From: Terrabacter aerolatus
GTDB lineage: Bacteria > Actinomycetota > Actinomycetes > Actinomycetales > Dermatophilaceae
Length of the DNA: 64,000 nt
Reading direction: 5' to 3'
Assembly: GCF_007991735.1 (NCBI RefSeq)
Contig: NZ_BJYX01000009.1
Location: 91,464 to 155,463 of the forward strand
A program made the translations under genes and the position numbers. Positions 1 through 9,508 of the stretch are shown in pieces. Below the pieces are notes generated by a model. That model made no database searches. It worked only from the letters and a program-made list of their open reading frames with translations, and was not told the origin of the DNA. Each line of letters opens with the position of its first letter. The first letter of the stretch is position 1.

Positions 1-135
1 GCCCAGGAGGTCGTCGTCGTCACGGAGCCGCATGCGGTCGAGGACACCTTCCACACCGACTGGGCGTCGCGGGCGCGCGAGACCCTCGGCGTGCCCGTGC
101 TGCACATGTACGCCGGTGACTGGCGCCTCGGCTGA
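1..135 (+). CDS. C-terminal end of an unidentified protein (partial)
   Basis: The window opens inside a reading frame that runs 44 codons to a TGA at 133-135. The visible tail starts AQEVVVVTEPHAVEDTF and ends LHMYAGDWRLG. I do not recognise the family. Third positions are rich in G and C as in the neighbouring genes, so it looks like real coding sequence. The gene points toward rpsL but a good promoter lies between them, so co-transcription is not required. Confidence 0.55.
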   Translation, partial: AQEVVVVTEPHAVEDTFHTDWASRARETLGVPVLHMYAGDWRLG

Positions 136-236
136 GCGGACGCCGGTGGCTTCCCGCGAGCGGTCCGCGCGCCCTCGTGTCGTGAGCCCGCGGGACGGCA
201 TACCGCATCGGGGGCGCCGAGGGCGGTCACACCGAT

Positions 237-265
237 TTGGTCGGCGTGCCGCGCCCCGGTACGCT
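237..265 (+). promoter_or_regulatory. Promoter of the str operon
   Basis: A -35 hexamer TTGGTC (237-242) and a -10 hexamer TACGCT (260-265) are separated by exactly 17 bp, a vegetative sigma-factor spacing. Transcription should start near 272, giving a leader of about 268 nt before the rpsL start. The -35 sits in the context GATTTGG, and similar GATTT contexts precede the likely promoters of rpsJ, infA and rplM in this window. Confidence 0.6.
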
Positions 266-271
266 TGAACA

Positions 272-539
272 CTGTGTCTGAGGCACGCATTCAGGCATGC
301 GCGATGACGGCCCTGGTGCCCTGTCCGCCCGCTCCTCGCGGTCGTGACATCACTGCGGTCCAGAGCACACCTTCCGCCGGGCAATCCTGACCGTCGAGCG
401 CCACACGGCGTTCGTGAGCAGGGGAGTGCAGGGGGGAGTACCGGTTCCGACACGCCCGACCTCGGGGGTCGAGGGCCGAACAGTCAAGGAGCCGTCCGCC
501 AGGACGGCTGACAACAAGCAACGTTATGGAGTAACCAGG
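272..539 (+). ncRNA. Putative structured 5' leader of rpsL-rpsG-fusA-tuf
   Basis: This gene-free stretch carries two blocks that recur in the rpsJ leader. Block 1 is GCCGGGCAATCC at 376-387. Block 2 is a 24-nt identity at 448-471, beginning CGACACGCCC and ending CGGGGGTCG. Block 2 contains a small hairpin (GACC/GGTC), and its GCCCG can pair with the CGGGC of block 1, closing a loop of about 60 nt. This looks like a cis-acting ribosomal leader RNA. The rest of 136-539 holds only the promoter and one GTATGCCG-type octamer (196-203, reverse orientation). Confidence 0.5.
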
Positions 540-914
540 TTGCCTACCATCAACCAGCTGGTCCGTAAGGGCCGCCAGGACAAGGCCACGAAGGCCAAGA
601 CCCCGGCGCTCAAGGGCTCGCCCCAGCGCCGCGGTGTGTGCACCCGCGTGTACACCACCACCCCCAAGAAGCCGAACTCTGCCCTCCGCAAGGTCGCCCG
701 CGTGCGCCTCAGCTCGGGCATCGAGGTCACGGCCTACATCCCCGGCGTCGGCCACAACCTGCAGGAGCACTCCATCGTGCTCGTGCGCGGTGGTCGTGTG
801 AAGGACCTCCCGGGTGTGCGTTACAAGATCGTCCGCGGCACGCTCGACACCCAGGGTGTCAAGAACCGCAAGCAGGCTCGTAGCCGTTACGGCGCGAAGA
901 AGGAGAAGAGCTGA
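540..914 (+). CDS. rpsL: 30S ribosomal protein S12
   Basis: S12 lies at the decoding centre of the small ribosomal subunit. The 124-residue product starts [12 protein letters not shown] and contains [13 protein letters not shown] and [12 protein letters not shown], the two loops where streptomycin-resistance changes occur; both show the usual lysines. The start is a TTG at 540 with GGAG about 12 nt upstream. An in-frame start at 414 would add a non-homologous N-terminus and is rejected. The stop overlaps the rpsG start by one base, so translation is coupled. Confidence 0.97.
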   Translation: MPTINQLVRKGRQDKATKAKTPALKGSPQRRGVCTRVYTTTPKKPNSALRKVARVRLSSGIEVTAYIPGVGHNLQEHSIVLVRGGRVKDLPGVRYKIVRGTLDTQGVKNRKQARSRYGAKKEKS

Positions 915-1384
915 TGCCTCGTAAGGGACCCGCTCCGAAGCGCCCGCTCGTCGTCGACCCGGTCTACCAGAGCCCGCTCGTCACGCAGCTCGTCAACAAG
1001 ATCCTCCTCGACGGCAAGAAGTCGATCGCCGAGATGATCGTCTACGGCGCCCTCGAGGGCTGCCGCCAGAAGACCGGCACCGACCCCGTCGCCACGCTCA
1101 AGCGTGCGCTCGACAACGTCAAGCCGGCCATGGAGGTCAAGAGCCGTCGCGTCGGTGGCGCGACCTACCAGGTGCCGATCGAGGTCAAGCCCAACCGCTC
1201 GACCACGCTCGCCCTGCGCTGGCTCGTCGGCTACTCGCGGCAGCGTCGCGAGAAGACGATGACCGAGCGCCTCATGAACGAGATCCTCGACGCGAGCAAC
1301 GGCCTCGGTGCCGCTGTCAAGCGCCGCGAGGACACGCACAAGATGGCCGAGTCCAACAAGGCCTTCGCGCACTACCGCTGGTGA
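914..1384 (+). CDS. rpsG: 30S ribosomal protein S7
   Basis: S7 nucleates assembly of the 30S head by binding the 3' domain of 16S rRNA. The protein is 156 residues, the usual bacterial length, beginning [11 protein letters not shown] and ending NKAFAHYRW. It overlaps the rpsL stop codon (TGATG arrangement), consistent with one transcript. A 14-bp hairpin follows it before fusA, which may reduce read-through or mark a processing site. Confidence 0.97.
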   Translation: MPRKGPAPKRPLVVDPVYQSPLVTQLVNKILLDGKKSIAEMIVYGALEGCRQKTGTDPVATLKRALDNVKPAMEVKSRRVGGATYQVPIEVKPNRSTTLALRWLVGYSRQRREKTMTERLMNEILDASNGLGAAVKRREDTHKMAESNKAFAHYRW

Positions 1385-1398
1385 CCCGGCGGTCCGGT

Positions 1399-1432
1399 CG
1401 GTATGCCGTGGACCTCGCTCCACGGCATACCG
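1399..1432 (+). terminator. Hairpin between rpsG and fusA built from GTATGCCG
   Basis: CGGTATGCCGTGGA (1399-1412) and TCCACGGCATACCG (1419-1432) form a perfect 14-bp stem with a 6-nt loop. No T-run follows, so it may be an attenuator, an RNA processing or stability element, or an intrinsic terminator of the T-poor actinobacterial kind. Each arm contains one copy of the over-represented octamer GTATGCCG. Confidence 0.6.
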
Positions 1433-1516
1433 CCGGGCACGCGCCCGCCCGTCACTCGACGCGGCCCACGGCGCCCACGATTTTCACTCCACGACGAATG
1501 AGACGAGAAACCTGAC

Positions 1517-3634
1517 GTGGCACTCGACGTCCTGACGGACCTCAAGAAGGTCCGCAACATCGGCATCATGGCGCACATCGACGCTGGCAAGACCACGGTG
1601 ACGGAGCGCATCCTCTTCTACACCGGTGTCAACCACAAGATCGGTGAGACCCACGACGGTGCGTCGACGACCGACTGGATGGAGCAGGAGAAGGAGCGCG
1701 GCATCACGATCACGTCTGCCGCCGTGACCTCCTTCTGGGAAGGCACCCAGGTCAACATCATCGACACCCCCGGGCACGTCGACTTCACGGTCGAGGTGGA
1801 GCGCTCGCTGCGCGTCCTCGACGGTGCCGTCGCGGTGTTCGACGGCAAGGAGGGCGTCGAGCCCCAGTCCGAGACGGTGTGGCGCCAGGCCGACAAGTAC
1901 GACGTGCCGCGCATCTGCTTCGTCAACAAGATGGACAAGCTCGGCGCGGACTTCTACTTCACCGTGCAGACGATCAAGGACCGCCTCGGTGCGGAGCCGC
2001 TCGTCATGCAGCTGCCCATCGGTGCCGAGAACGACTTCCTCGGGGTCATCGACCTCGTCTACATGCGTGCCCTCGTGTGGCCCGGCGACGCCAAGGGTGA
2101 CGTGACCATGGGCGCCAAGTACGAGATCGCCGAGATCCCCGCGGACCTGCAGGCCAAGGCCGAGGAGTACCGCATGGCACTCGTCGAGCGCGTGGCCGAG
2201 TCCGACGACGCGCTGATGGAGAAGTACCTCGGTGGCGAGGAGCTGACGCCGGAGGAGATCAAGGCCGGCATCCGCAAGCTCACGGTCAGCTCCGAGCTGT
2301 ACCCCGTGTTCTGTGGCTCCGCCTTCAAGAACCGTGGTGTCCAGCCGATGCTCGACGCCGTCGTCGACTACCTCCCGTCGCCCCTCGACGTGCCCCCGAT
2401 GATCGGCCACAAGCCGGGCGACGAGACCGTCGAGCTGACCCGTGCGCCGAGCAAGGACGAGCCGTTCTCGGCCCTCGCCTTCAAGGTCGCCACGCACCCG
2501 TTCTTCGGCACGCTCACCTTCATCCGCGTCTACTCGGGCCACATCAGCTCGGGCACGAGCGTCGTCAACTCGACGAAGGGTCGCAAGGAGCGCATCGGGA
2601 AGCTCTTCCAGATGCACGCCAACAAGGAGAACCCCGTCGAGGAGGCCATGGCCGGCCACATCTACGCGGCCATCGGCCTCAAGGACACGACGACCGGTGA
2701 CACCCTGTCGGACATCAACGAGCAGATCGTGCTCGAGTCGATGACCTTCCCCGACCCGGTGATCCAGGTCGCCATCGAGCCCAAGACCAAGGGTGACCAG
2801 GAGAAGCTCGGCACGGCCATCCAGAAGCTCTCGGCCGAGGACCCGACCTTCCAGGTCCACCACGACGAGGACACCGGCCAGACGATCATCGCCGGCATGG
2901 GCGAGCTGCACCTCGACATCCTCGTCGACCGCATGAAGCGCGAGTTCAAGGTCGAGGCCAACGTCGGCAAGCCGCAGGTGGCCTACCGCGAGACGATCCG
3001 TCGTCCCGTCCTCAAGTACGACTACACGCACAAGAAGCAGACCGGTGGCTCTGGCCAGTTCGCCAAGGTCCAGGTCAGCTTCGAGCCGCTGGGTGAGACC
3101 GAGGACGGCTCGATGTACGAGTTCGTCAACGCCGTCACCGGTGGTCGCGTGCCCCGCGAGTACATCCCGTCGGTCGACGCCGGTATCCAGGACGCGATGC
3201 AGTACGGCGTGCTCGCCGGCTACCCGCTCGTGGGCATCAAGGCGACGCTCAACGACGGTGCCTACCACGACGTCGACTCCTCGGAGATGGCGTTCAAGAT
3301 CGCCGGCTCGATGGTCCTCAAGGAGGCCATCAAGAAGGCGGACCCGGTCCTGCTCGAGCCGATGATGGCCGTCGAGGTCCGTACGCCCGAGGACTACATG
3401 GGCGACGTCATCGGTGACATCAACTCCCGCCGTGGCCAGATCCAGGGCATGGAGGACATCAGCGGCGCCAAGGTCGTCAAGGGCCTCGTCCCGCTGTCCG
3501 AGATGTTCGGCTACGTCGGCGACCTGCGCTCCAAGACGCAGGGTCGCGCGAGCTTCTCCATGGAGTTCGACTCCTACGCAGAGGTCCCCAAGGCCGTTGC
3601 CGAGGAGATCATCAAGAAGACCCGCGGGGAGTGA
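1517..3634 (+). CDS. fusA: Translation elongation factor G
   Basis: EF-G is the GTPase that drives translocation of tRNA and mRNA on the ribosome. The 705-residue product has the P-loop AHIDAGKT at residues 19-26, the switch region and DTPGHVDFT motif, and NKMD for guanine recognition. Domains II to V follow at the normal length. The start is GTG at 1517. The 132-bp gap after rpsG contains the hairpin at 1399-1432. It is the third gene of the str operon. Confidence 0.97.
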   Translation: MALDVLTDLKKVRNIGIMAHIDAGKTTVTERILFYTGVNHKIGETHDGASTTDWMEQEKERGITITSAAVTSFWEGTQVNIIDTPGHVDFTVEVERSLRVLDGAVAVFDGKEGVEPQSETVWRQADKYDVPRICFVNKMDKLGADFYFTVQTIKDRLGAEPLVMQLPIGAENDFLGVIDLVYMRALVWPGDAKGDVTMGAKYEIAEIPADLQAKAEEYRMALVERVAESDDALMEKYLGGEELTPEEIKAGIRKLTVSSELYPVFCGSAFKNRGVQPMLDAVVDYLPSPLDVPPMIGHKPGDETVELTRAPSKDEPFSALAFKVATHPFFGTLTFIRVYSGHISSGTSVVNSTKGRKERIGKLFQMHANKENPVEEAMAGHIYAAIGLKDTTTGDTLSDINEQIVLESMTFPDPVIQVAIEPKTKGDQEKLGTAIQKLSAEDPTFQVHHDEDTGQTIIAGMGELHLDILVDRMKREFKVEANVGKPQVAYRETIRRPVLKYDYTHKKQTGGSGQFAKVQVSFEPLGETEDGSMYEFVNAVTGGRVPREYIPSVDAGIQDAMQYGVLAGYPLVGIKATLNDGAYHDVDSSEMAFKIAGSMVLKEAIKKADPVLLEPMMAVEVRTPEDYMGDVIGDINSRRGQIQGMEDISGAKVVKGLVPLSEMFGYVGDLRSKTQGRASFSMEFDSYAEVPKAVAEEIIKKTRGE

Positions 3635-3737
3635 CTGCGGGACATCCCGTAGTCTCTTCCATCGGAAACCACCCCATCGCGCCACGTCCTGCCCTGGTCG
3701 TACGGCGTAACACAAGAAAGTCCTGAGGAGGACCACA

Positions 3738-4934
3738 GTGGCGAAGGCAAAGTTCGAGCGGACCAAGCCGCACGTCAACATCGGCACCATCGGTCACATC
3801 GACCACGGCAAGACGACGCTGACGGCTGCGATTTCCAAGGTTCTGCACGACAAGTACCCCGACCTGAACCCCCAGTTCGCGTTCGAGGACATCGACAAGG
3901 CTCCCGAGGAGCGCCAGCGCGGTATCACCATCTCGATCGCGCACATCGAGTACCAGACGGAGGGTCGTCACTACGCCCACGTCGACTGCCCGGGCCACGC
4001 TGACTACGTGAAGAACATGATCACCGGTGCGGCTCAGATGGACGGTGCCATCCTCGTGGTCGCCGCCACCGACGGCCCCATGCCACAGACGAAGGAGCAC
4101 GTCCTCCTGGCCCGCCAGGTCGGCGTCCCCTACATCGTCGTGGCGCTCAACAAGGCCGACATGGTCGACGACGAGGAGATCCTCGAGCTCGTCGAGATGG
4201 AGGTCCGTGAGCTCCTGTCGCAGTACGAGTTCCCGGGCGACGACCTTCCCGTCGTGCAGGTCTCGGCGCTCAAGGCGCTCGAGGGCGACGAGAAGTGGGG
4301 CCAGTCGGTCCTCGACCTCATGGACGCCGTCGACAACTCCATCCCGGAGCCCGAGCGCGACATCGACAAGCCGTTCCTCATGCCCGTCGAGGACGTCTTC
4401 ACGATCACCGGTCGTGGCACGGTCGTCACCGGCCGCATCGAGCGCGGTGTCCTCAAGGTCAACGAGGAGATCGAGATCGTCGGCATCCACACCGGTCCGC
4501 CGGCCAAGACGACCGTCACGGGCGTCGAGATGTTCCGCAAGCTCCTCGACGAGGGTCGCGCCGGTGAGAACGTCGGTCTGCTCCTTCGTGGCACCAAGCG
4601 TGAGGACGTCGAGCGCGGGCAGGTCATCTGCAAGCCGGGCTCGATCACCCCGCACACGGACTTCGAGGCTCAGGTCTACATCCTCAGCAAGGACGAGGGC
4701 GGCCGTCACACGCCGTTCTACGACAACTACCGTCCCCAGTTCTACTTCCGTACGACGGACGTGACGGGTGTCGTGCACCTGCCCGAGGGCACCGAGATGG
4801 TCATGCCCGGCGACAACACCGACATGACGGTCGAGCTCATCCAGCCGATCGCCATGGAGGACGGCCTCAAGTTCGCCATCCGTGAGGGTGGCCGCACGGT
4901 GGGCGCCGGTCGCGTCACCAAGATCATCAAGTGA
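3738..4934 (+). CDS. tuf: Translation elongation factor Tu
   Basis: EF-Tu delivers aminoacyl-tRNA to the ribosomal A site. The 398-residue protein has GHIDHGKT at residues 19-26, the switch I stretch ending [17 protein letters not shown] and NKAD, followed by the two beta-barrel domains and the C-terminal VTKIIK. It starts with GTG at 3738 behind a strong GAGGAGGA ribosome binding site. A 103-bp spacer separates it from fusA. A long GC-rich hairpin follows. Confidence 0.97.
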   Translation: MAKAKFERTKPHVNIGTIGHIDHGKTTLTAAISKVLHDKYPDLNPQFAFEDIDKAPEERQRGITISIAHIEYQTEGRHYAHVDCPGHADYVKNMITGAAQMDGAILVVAATDGPMPQTKEHVLLARQVGVPYIVVALNKADMVDDEEILELVEMEVRELLSQYEFPGDDLPVVQVSALKALEGDEKWGQSVLDLMDAVDNSIPEPERDIDKPFLMPVEDVFTITGRGTVVTGRIERGVLKVNEEIEIVGIHTGPPAKTTVTGVEMFRKLLDEGRAGENVGLLLRGTKREDVERGQVICKPGSITPHTDFEAQVYILSKDEGGRHTPFYDNYRPQFYFRTTDVTGVVHLPEGTEMVMPGDNTDMTVELIQPIAMEDGLKFAIREGGRTVGAGRVTKIIK

Positions 4935-4970
4935 TCTGACGCAGCACCTGCTGTACCAGCTTCACCGCAG

Positions 4971-5017
4971 TACGCGTAGGGCCCGTTCCGCTTCGGCGGG
5001 GCGGGCCCTTCCGCGTA
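4971..5017 (+). terminator. Intrinsic terminator of the str operon
   Basis: AGGGCCCG (4978-4985) pairs with CGGGCCCT (5002-5009), with further pairing inside (CCGC/GCGG) and outside (TACGCG 4971-4976 with CGCGTA 5012-5017). It lies 36 bp after the tuf stop, and the next gene is on the opposite strand, so it probably ends transcription from both sides. The 206 bp between it and 5224 show no further feature except one GTATGCCG octamer at 5119. Confidence 0.75.
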
Positions 5018-5223
5018 CGCCCCAGACGCATCGGTCTCGCTGTCCGCGTCGTCGCGGGGCGGGCGACGCGGGTCGCGGCGTGGAGCGTCGGCGGCCACCT
5101 CGCGGGCGACGTCCTGTCGTATGCCGTGTGGCCGCCTCCGATGCCGCTCCCCACGTCGCCCGCCCCGCTCCTCGGTGGGGCATGCCGGGTGCACCCTCGG
5201 CGCGCACCGCTCCTCTCGTGGGG

Positions 5224-6051
5224 TCAGGGCCTGGTGGCGGTGGTGTAGCGGACGTGTTGGGTGAGGTGGAGCTGGTCGTCGTCGCGGCGGTCGGGCTCGA
5301 GGGCGGCGGCGATGTCGGCCAGGGCTCGGGGGATCTCGGTGTCGGGGACCGCGGCCCAGAGCTGACGCAGGCCGAGGGTCATCGTCCAGGCGTGCCAGGC
5401 GTCGGCGTCGGGCAGGGTCACCACGAGGGGCTCGTCGTGGCTGTCGACGTCGGTGGCGCCCACCGACTCGAGCAGGGTGGTCAGGGAGCCGGTGGTGGCG
5501 AAGGGGCCGGCGCGCCCGCTCGTGCGGGCGTCGAGCAGCTGCGCCGGAGCGTGGGCCAGCAGGACCGCCTCGGCAGCGGTCCAGGCGGGGTCGTTGGGGC
5601 CGAACGTCGACAGTCCGATGCGGCCACCGGGACGCAGCAGGGCCATCCAGCCCGCGAGGGTCTCGGCCGGCTGGGGGTCGAAGAAGAGCACGAGCGAGGC
5701 GGTGACCACGTCGAAGCTGCCTGCGGGCAGGGTCCGCGGCGACGCCTCGCCGACGACGACCTCGACGGGGGTCCCGCGCCTCGCGGCCTCGTCCCGGAGG
5801 TGGAGCGCCATGGCGGGGGAGAGGTCGACCGCGGTCCCGTGGCCGGCACGACCGACGGCGTCGGCGAGAGGGAAGGACGCCGCCCCGCGCCCGGCTCCGA
5901 CGTCGAGGACCCGGTCGCCGGGCCGGGGTGCGGTCAGCTCGACGAGTCGTCGGCCGATCGGTCCGAACCACGGCACCGGGCCCTGGTCGTAGCCGGGGGC
6001 GAGCTGGTCGAAGAGCGCGGCGACGCCCGCGCGGCGCTGGGACGGGTCCAT
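5224..6051 (-). CDS. Class I SAM-dependent methyltransferase
   Basis: A 275-residue protein of the UbiE/Methyltransf_11 type. The SAM-binding motif VLDVGAGRGAASFPLA lies at about residues 49-64, followed by the acidic end of strand beta2 (TAVDLSPAM) and the motif SFDVVTASLVLFF. The substrate cannot be deduced. The N-terminus AGVAALFDQLAPGYD is typical of ubiquinone/menaquinone-type and small-molecule methyltransferases. It is alone on the minus strand between tuf and a broken gene, and is convergent with tuf. Confidence 0.85.
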   Translation of the reverse strand: MDPSQRRAGVAALFDQLAPGYDQGPVPWFGPIGRRLVELTAPRPGDRVLDVGAGRGAASFPLADAVGRAGHGTAVDLSPAMALHLRDEAARRGTPVEVVVGEASPRTLPAGSFDVVTASLVLFFDPQPAETLAGWMALLRPGGRIGLSTFGPNDPAWTAAEAVLLAHAPAQLLDARTSGRAGPFATTGSLTTLLESVGATDVDSHDEPLVVTLPDADAWHAWTMTLGLRQLWAAVPDTEIPRALADIAAALEPDRRDDDQLHLTQHVRYTTATRP

Positions 6052-6145
6052 GTCCCCGATGGTCCTCCCCGGCCTCCCGGGGCGCTGGACCTTGGGAAGG
6101 TTCGGTCGTGCGCCGTGCCCGCGGGCGGACCTGTCCGGTGGCGCG

Positions 6146-6441
6146 TCAGGGTGTGCGTGCCCGCCAGAACCACGGCGTCACCTCGCCGAGGAGCCGGGCG
6201 ACCTCGCGCCGGACCGGACCGGCGTGGCGCACGGTGACGGGGTGGTCGTCCCGGAGCAGGTCCTCACCGAGGGCGACGTGCAGCGAGCGCAGGGTCCGCA
6301 GGCGAGCCAGGACCGGTCGTCGACGCCGACGCCGCCCTCACGCAGGAGCCGCGCCAGGGCGGCATGCGCCCCGTCGTCACGGACGGCGGGGTCCGCCGAG
6401 ACGAGGCCGTCGACGAGACGGTGCAGGACGGCGTCGGGCAT
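6146..6441 (-). pseudogene. Probable frameshifted small gene, family unknown
   Basis: From an ATG at 6441 (minus strand) a plausible protein begins MPDAVLHRLVDGLVSADPAV and stays convincing to DDRSWLA near 6301. The frame then becomes Cys/Ser/Arg-rich. In another frame of the same strand a convincing continuation (TLRSLHVALGEDLLRDDHPV ... EVTPWFWRARTP) runs to a TGA at 6146. This pattern suggests one frameshift near 6300 in an all-helical protein of about 98 residues, either a decayed gene or a sequencing error. I cannot name the family. Confidence 0.4.
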
Positions 6442-6505
6442 GGGGGCGATCCTGTCACCCCGGGTGGTCGTTGCCCCGGTGGGGCCGATGCCGTATGACT
6501 GGCGC

Positions 6506-7309
6506 ATGACATCGACAGGGGACCGGGCGAGGCACGCGCACGGACGGACGTGGCGTCTCGCTGCGGGAGTCTGCACGGCCGGGCTCCTCCTCACGGTGGG
6601 CGCGTGCTCCAAGGACGGGGGCTCGGCGATGGCCGCCCGGGCCACCGCGGACGCCGGAGTGGGGCAGGCGGCCGCCTCGACCCGGCCCACCACGGAACCG
6701 TCGACGGGCGTCTCCACGGCCCTTCCCCCGGACCCGTCGCCGGCGACCTCGACGCCCTCGTCGCCGACGTCCGGCGACGTCCCGCTCCTCGTCGGGCGGC
6801 GGGTCACGGCCGTGCGCGCAGGCCTCTCCTTCGAGGTGCCGGCCGGGTGGCAGGCGTTCGACCCCTCCCGGGTGACGAAGGCGAGTGCAGCGGCCCTGCC
6901 GCAGGCGGCCAAGGACCTCGCCAGGAACTCCGGGCTGACGGTCGAGGAGTACCTCAAGCAGGTGGGCAAGGCCATCGAGGTCATGGTCATGGGACCGGTC
7001 CGGGTCGGCTCGGCAGACAACATCTCCGTCATCCCGACCCCGACCGACGAGCTGCCGACGGAGACCAACCTGCGTGCTCAGCTCGAGTCCGTCGGGGCCA
7101 AGGTCGTGCGCGTGACCCGGACGGCGACCCCGATCGGCCCGGCCGTCGTCGCCGAGTCGCGGTTGCCGATGGCCACCTTCGTCACCCACACCCGGTCCGT
7201 GGCCGTCGAGCACGGCGGCATCGTCACGTACCTCACGGTCACGGCCACGACGAGGGCCGGCGCCGAGTCCCTCCTGCGGCAGATCCTGACCAGTCTCAAG
7301 CCGGCCTGA
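6506..7309 (+). CDS. Secreted lipoprotein of unknown function
   Basis: The 267-residue product has a lipoprotein signal peptide: basic N-terminus, hydrophobic core and lipobox VGAC with the modified cysteine near residue 31. A Thr/Ser/Pro-rich linker of about 50 residues follows, then a globular domain with a phrase like LSFEVPAGWQAFDPSRV and a C-terminal SLLRQILTSLKPA. The layout (lipobox, linker, small domain with a G-W motif) resembles the lipoproteins at 31856 and 32211, so the three may be paralogues. The start chosen is the ATG at 6506; 6488 is also in frame. Confidence 0.75.
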   Translation: MTSTGDRARHAHGRTWRLAAGVCTAGLLLTVGACSKDGGSAMAARATADAGVGQAAASTRPTTEPSTGVSTALPPDPSPATSTPSSPTSGDVPLLVGRRVTAVRAGLSFEVPAGWQAFDPSRVTKASAAALPQAAKDLARNSGLTVEEYLKQVGKAIEVMVMGPVRVGSADNISVIPTPTDELPTETNLRAQLESVGAKVVRVTRTATPIGPAVVAESRLPMATFVTHTRSVAVEHGGIVTYLTVTATTRAGAESLLRQILTSLKPA

Positions 7310-7332
7310 GCAGGCGGATAGGGTCGGGAGCC

Positions 7333-8640
7333 ATGGCGCACTCGTTCGACACCGACACCGAAGCCCAGGGCCTGATCGACTACGTCGACGCCTCGCCGAC
7401 CCCCTTCCACGCGTGCGAGCAGGCTGCGGCCCGGCTCGCCGCCGAGGGGTTCACCGAGGTCGTCGAGACCGAGCCGTGGCCGACCGAGCCCGGGCGGCGC
7501 TACCTCGTGCGCGGCGGCTCGCTCATCGCGTGGGACACGACCGGCGCCCACGGTGCCGGGGCCGGGCCGGCTGCCGGCTTCCGGGTCGTCGGGGCGCACA
7601 CCGACAGCCCCAACCTGCGCGTCAAGCCCAACCCCGACCATGCCCGCGCCGGGTGGCAGATGCTCGGCGTCGAGCCCTACGGGGGTCTCATCCTCAGCTC
7701 CTGGCTCGATCGGGACCTCGGCCTCGCCGGACGGGTGGCGGTGCGCGGAGAGGGAGGCGGTGTCGAGGCCAGGACGTTCCACGGCCGCGACGCCCTGCTG
7801 CGGGTCGCCCAGCTCGCGATCCACCTCGACCGCACCCAGAACGAGGCGCTCAGCCTCAACAAGCAGGCCCACATGGAGCCGCTCTGGGGGGTCGGTGACG
7901 AGCCCGGCGACTTCGTCGGCTACCTCGCCGAGCAGGTCGGCGTCGTCCGCGAGGACGTGCTGTCCTGGGACGTCATGACCCACCCGATCCAGCCGTCGAC
8001 GCGTCTCGGACGCGCCCGCGAGCTCATCGCGGCCCCGCGCCTCGACAACCTCGCGACGTCGTATGCCGGGGTTCGGGCCCTGCTCGACGCCGTGGCCACC
8101 GAGCCGACTCACGTCCCGGTCCTCGTCCTCTTCGACCACGAGGAGATCGGCAGCACCTCCGAGCGGGGCGCCACCTCGACCCTGCTGCCCTCGGTGCTCG
8201 AGCGCATCGTCACCGCGGGCGGTGGCACCCGCGACGACTACTGGCGCGCCCTGGCGGCCACGGTCATCGCCTCCGGCGACATGGGGCACGCGACGCACCC
8301 CAACTACGCCGACCGCCACGAGCCGATGCACCAGATCCAGGTCAACGGGGGGCCGGTGCTCAAGGTCAACACCAACCTGCGCTACGCCACGGACTCGGTC
8401 GGGGCGGCCGCCTTCCGTCTGGCCTGCGAGCAGGCAGGTGTCCCCATGCAGACCTTCGTCACCCGCAGCGACCTCCCGTGCGGATCGACGGTCGGCCCCG
8501 TGACGTCGTCGCTGACCGGGGCGACCACCGTCGACTTCGGCGCCGCCGCCCTGTCGATGCACAGCACGCGTGAGCTGATGGGCGCCGAGGACCCGGCGAT
8601 GTATGCCGCCGCGCTGAGCGCCTTCCTCGCGCCCGCCTGA
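7333..8640 (+). CDS. M18 family zinc aminopeptidase
   Basis: A 435-residue protein of the M18 (aspartyl aminopeptidase-like, ApeB) family, which removes N-terminal residues from peptides using two zinc ions. Visible motifs include GAHTDSPNLRVKP with a metal-binding His, FDHEEIGS with the acidic catalytic and metal residues, and GDMGHATHPNY. It is of normal length and cytoplasmic, with no signal peptide. The ATG at 7333 is 23 bp after the lipoprotein gene. Confidence 0.9.
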   Translation: MAHSFDTDTEAQGLIDYVDASPTPFHACEQAAARLAAEGFTEVVETEPWPTEPGRRYLVRGGSLIAWDTTGAHGAGAGPAAGFRVVGAHTDSPNLRVKPNPDHARAGWQMLGVEPYGGLILSSWLDRDLGLAGRVAVRGEGGGVEARTFHGRDALLRVAQLAIHLDRTQNEALSLNKQAHMEPLWGVGDEPGDFVGYLAEQVGVVREDVLSWDVMTHPIQPSTRLGRARELIAAPRLDNLATSYAGVRALLDAVATEPTHVPVLVLFDHEEIGSTSERGATSTLLPSVLERIVTAGGGTRDDYWRALAATVIASGDMGHATHPNYADRHEPMHQIQVNGGPVLKVNTNLRYATDSVGAAAFRLACEQAGVPMQTFVTRSDLPCGSTVGPVTSSLTGATTVDFGAAALSMHSTRELMGAEDPAMYAAALSAFLAPA

Positions 8641-8746
8641 GTGGCGGGCGGGGGAGCGGGCCCCAGCCGCGGCCGCGCGACGGCGGTGAAGGCATACGCC
8701 GGCAGGGCGGGCCGCCCCGGCTCCCGACGGGTGCGACGATGGGGGT

Positions 8747-9145
8747 GTGGAGCCCACGCTCTTCGTGCCCAACCGGCCCACGCTCGTCTACGACGCGGAC
8801 TGCGGCTTCTGCACGCGCAGCGTGGGGCTGATCAGGCGATGGGTCGACCGTCGCGACCGCTACGACGTGCGACCGTGGCAGGAGCTCGACCTGGCGGCCG
8901 TGGGCCTGACGGAGCAGGACTGCGACGCGGCCGCCCAGTTCATCGCGGAGGACGGCTCGATCCGGTCGGGCCACCGCGCCATCGCCGACGCGATGAGCCA
9001 CGGCGCCCCGGCCTGGCGGCCGGTGGGCCACCTGCTCACGGCGCCCGGGGTCTCGTGGGCGGCCGCGCGCGCCTACCGCTGGATCGCTCCCCACCGTCAC
9101 CAGCTCCCCGGTGGCACCGCCGCGTGCGCCCGTCCGCTCGGCTGA
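8747..9145 (+). CDS. DCC family (DUF393) thiol-disulfide type protein
   Basis: A 132-residue protein with the family signature DADCGFCTRSV near the N-terminus (VYDADCGFC), which contains the CxxC pair expected of DCC/DUF393 proteins. These are small thioredoxin-like proteins of unclear function. The later part is alpha-helical and includes a hydrophobic stretch near LLTAPGVSWAAARAYRW. It starts with GTG at 8747. It lies just upstream of the S10 operon promoter. Confidence 0.85.
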   Translation: MEPTLFVPNRPTLVYDADCGFCTRSVGLIRRWVDRRDRYDVRPWQELDLAAVGLTEQDCDAAAQFIAEDGSIRSGHRAIADAMSHGAPAWRPVGHLLTAPGVSWAAARAYRWIAPHRHQLPGGTAACARPLG

Positions 9146-9222
9146 CGCCCGACCTGGTGCCGGCCGTCCGGCTCGCCACGACGCGCCACCCGAGCGCCCC
9201 TGCACGGCCGGCCGGCCCCGAT

Positions 9223-9252
9223 TTGATAGTGCGGTGCGCGCTCTGGCACACT
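9223..9252 (+). promoter_or_regulatory. Likely promoter of the S10 operon
   Basis: TTGATA (9223-9228) is a good -35 in the context GATTTGATA. The best -10 at a suitable distance is the weak CACACT (9247-9252, 18-bp spacer). The CACTGT seen here also occurs just downstream of the rpsL -10. The -35 is convincing, the -10 less so. Confidence 0.4.
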
Positions 9253-9259
9253 GTTCAGG

Positions 9260-9508
9260 TTGCTTGACGCGCGTCGCTGACCCATGTCGGTGGCGCCGCC
9301 CCTTGAGAGCCTCCTGACGGGGACTCGCCCGGACTCCTCTCGGAGGCCCGAGGGAAGCGCAAGTTACCCGGTTCGGCCGGGCAATCCACACGAGAGCTGG
9401 CACTCAGGTGCGCACCTTTCACCGCGAAGCGGGCGCGACACGCCCGACCTCGGGGGTCGGATGGCCAAGGGAACCGGTAGTCAGAAGCGAGAGAGAGACG
9501 TTCATCAG
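9260..9508 (+). ncRNA. Putative structured 5' leader of the S10 operon
   Basis: This gene-free stretch carries the same two blocks as the rpsL leader: GCCGGGCAATCC at 9376-9387 and the 24-nt identity at 9436-9459. Here block 2 is also preceded by GGGCG (9431-9435), which can form a local stem with the CGCCC of block 2. The last block ends 49 nt before the rpsJ ATG. Conservation of two separated blocks in two ribosomal operons suggests an autoregulatory or processing element. The region 9146-9508 otherwise holds only the promoter. Confidence 0.5.

Noticed and set aside
414..539. Extended N-terminus of S12 from an upstream start
   Set aside because: It would translate the shared leader element; the TTG at 540 gives the exact family N-terminus and length.
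1484..3790. Open frame of 768 codons opposite fusA
   Set aside because: It is the codon-bias shadow of fusA: Leu/Val/Asp/Glu/His-rich text without domains, ribosome binding site or homology, and fusA itself is certain.
4882..6237. Plus-strand frame of 451 codons opposite the methyltransferase
   Set aside because: It begins inside tuf, spans its terminator and lies opposite a methyltransferase with clear motifs.
9284..9508. Extended N-terminus of S10
   Set aside because: Same reason: it covers the leader blocks and bears no similarity to S10, while the ATG at 9509 is exact.
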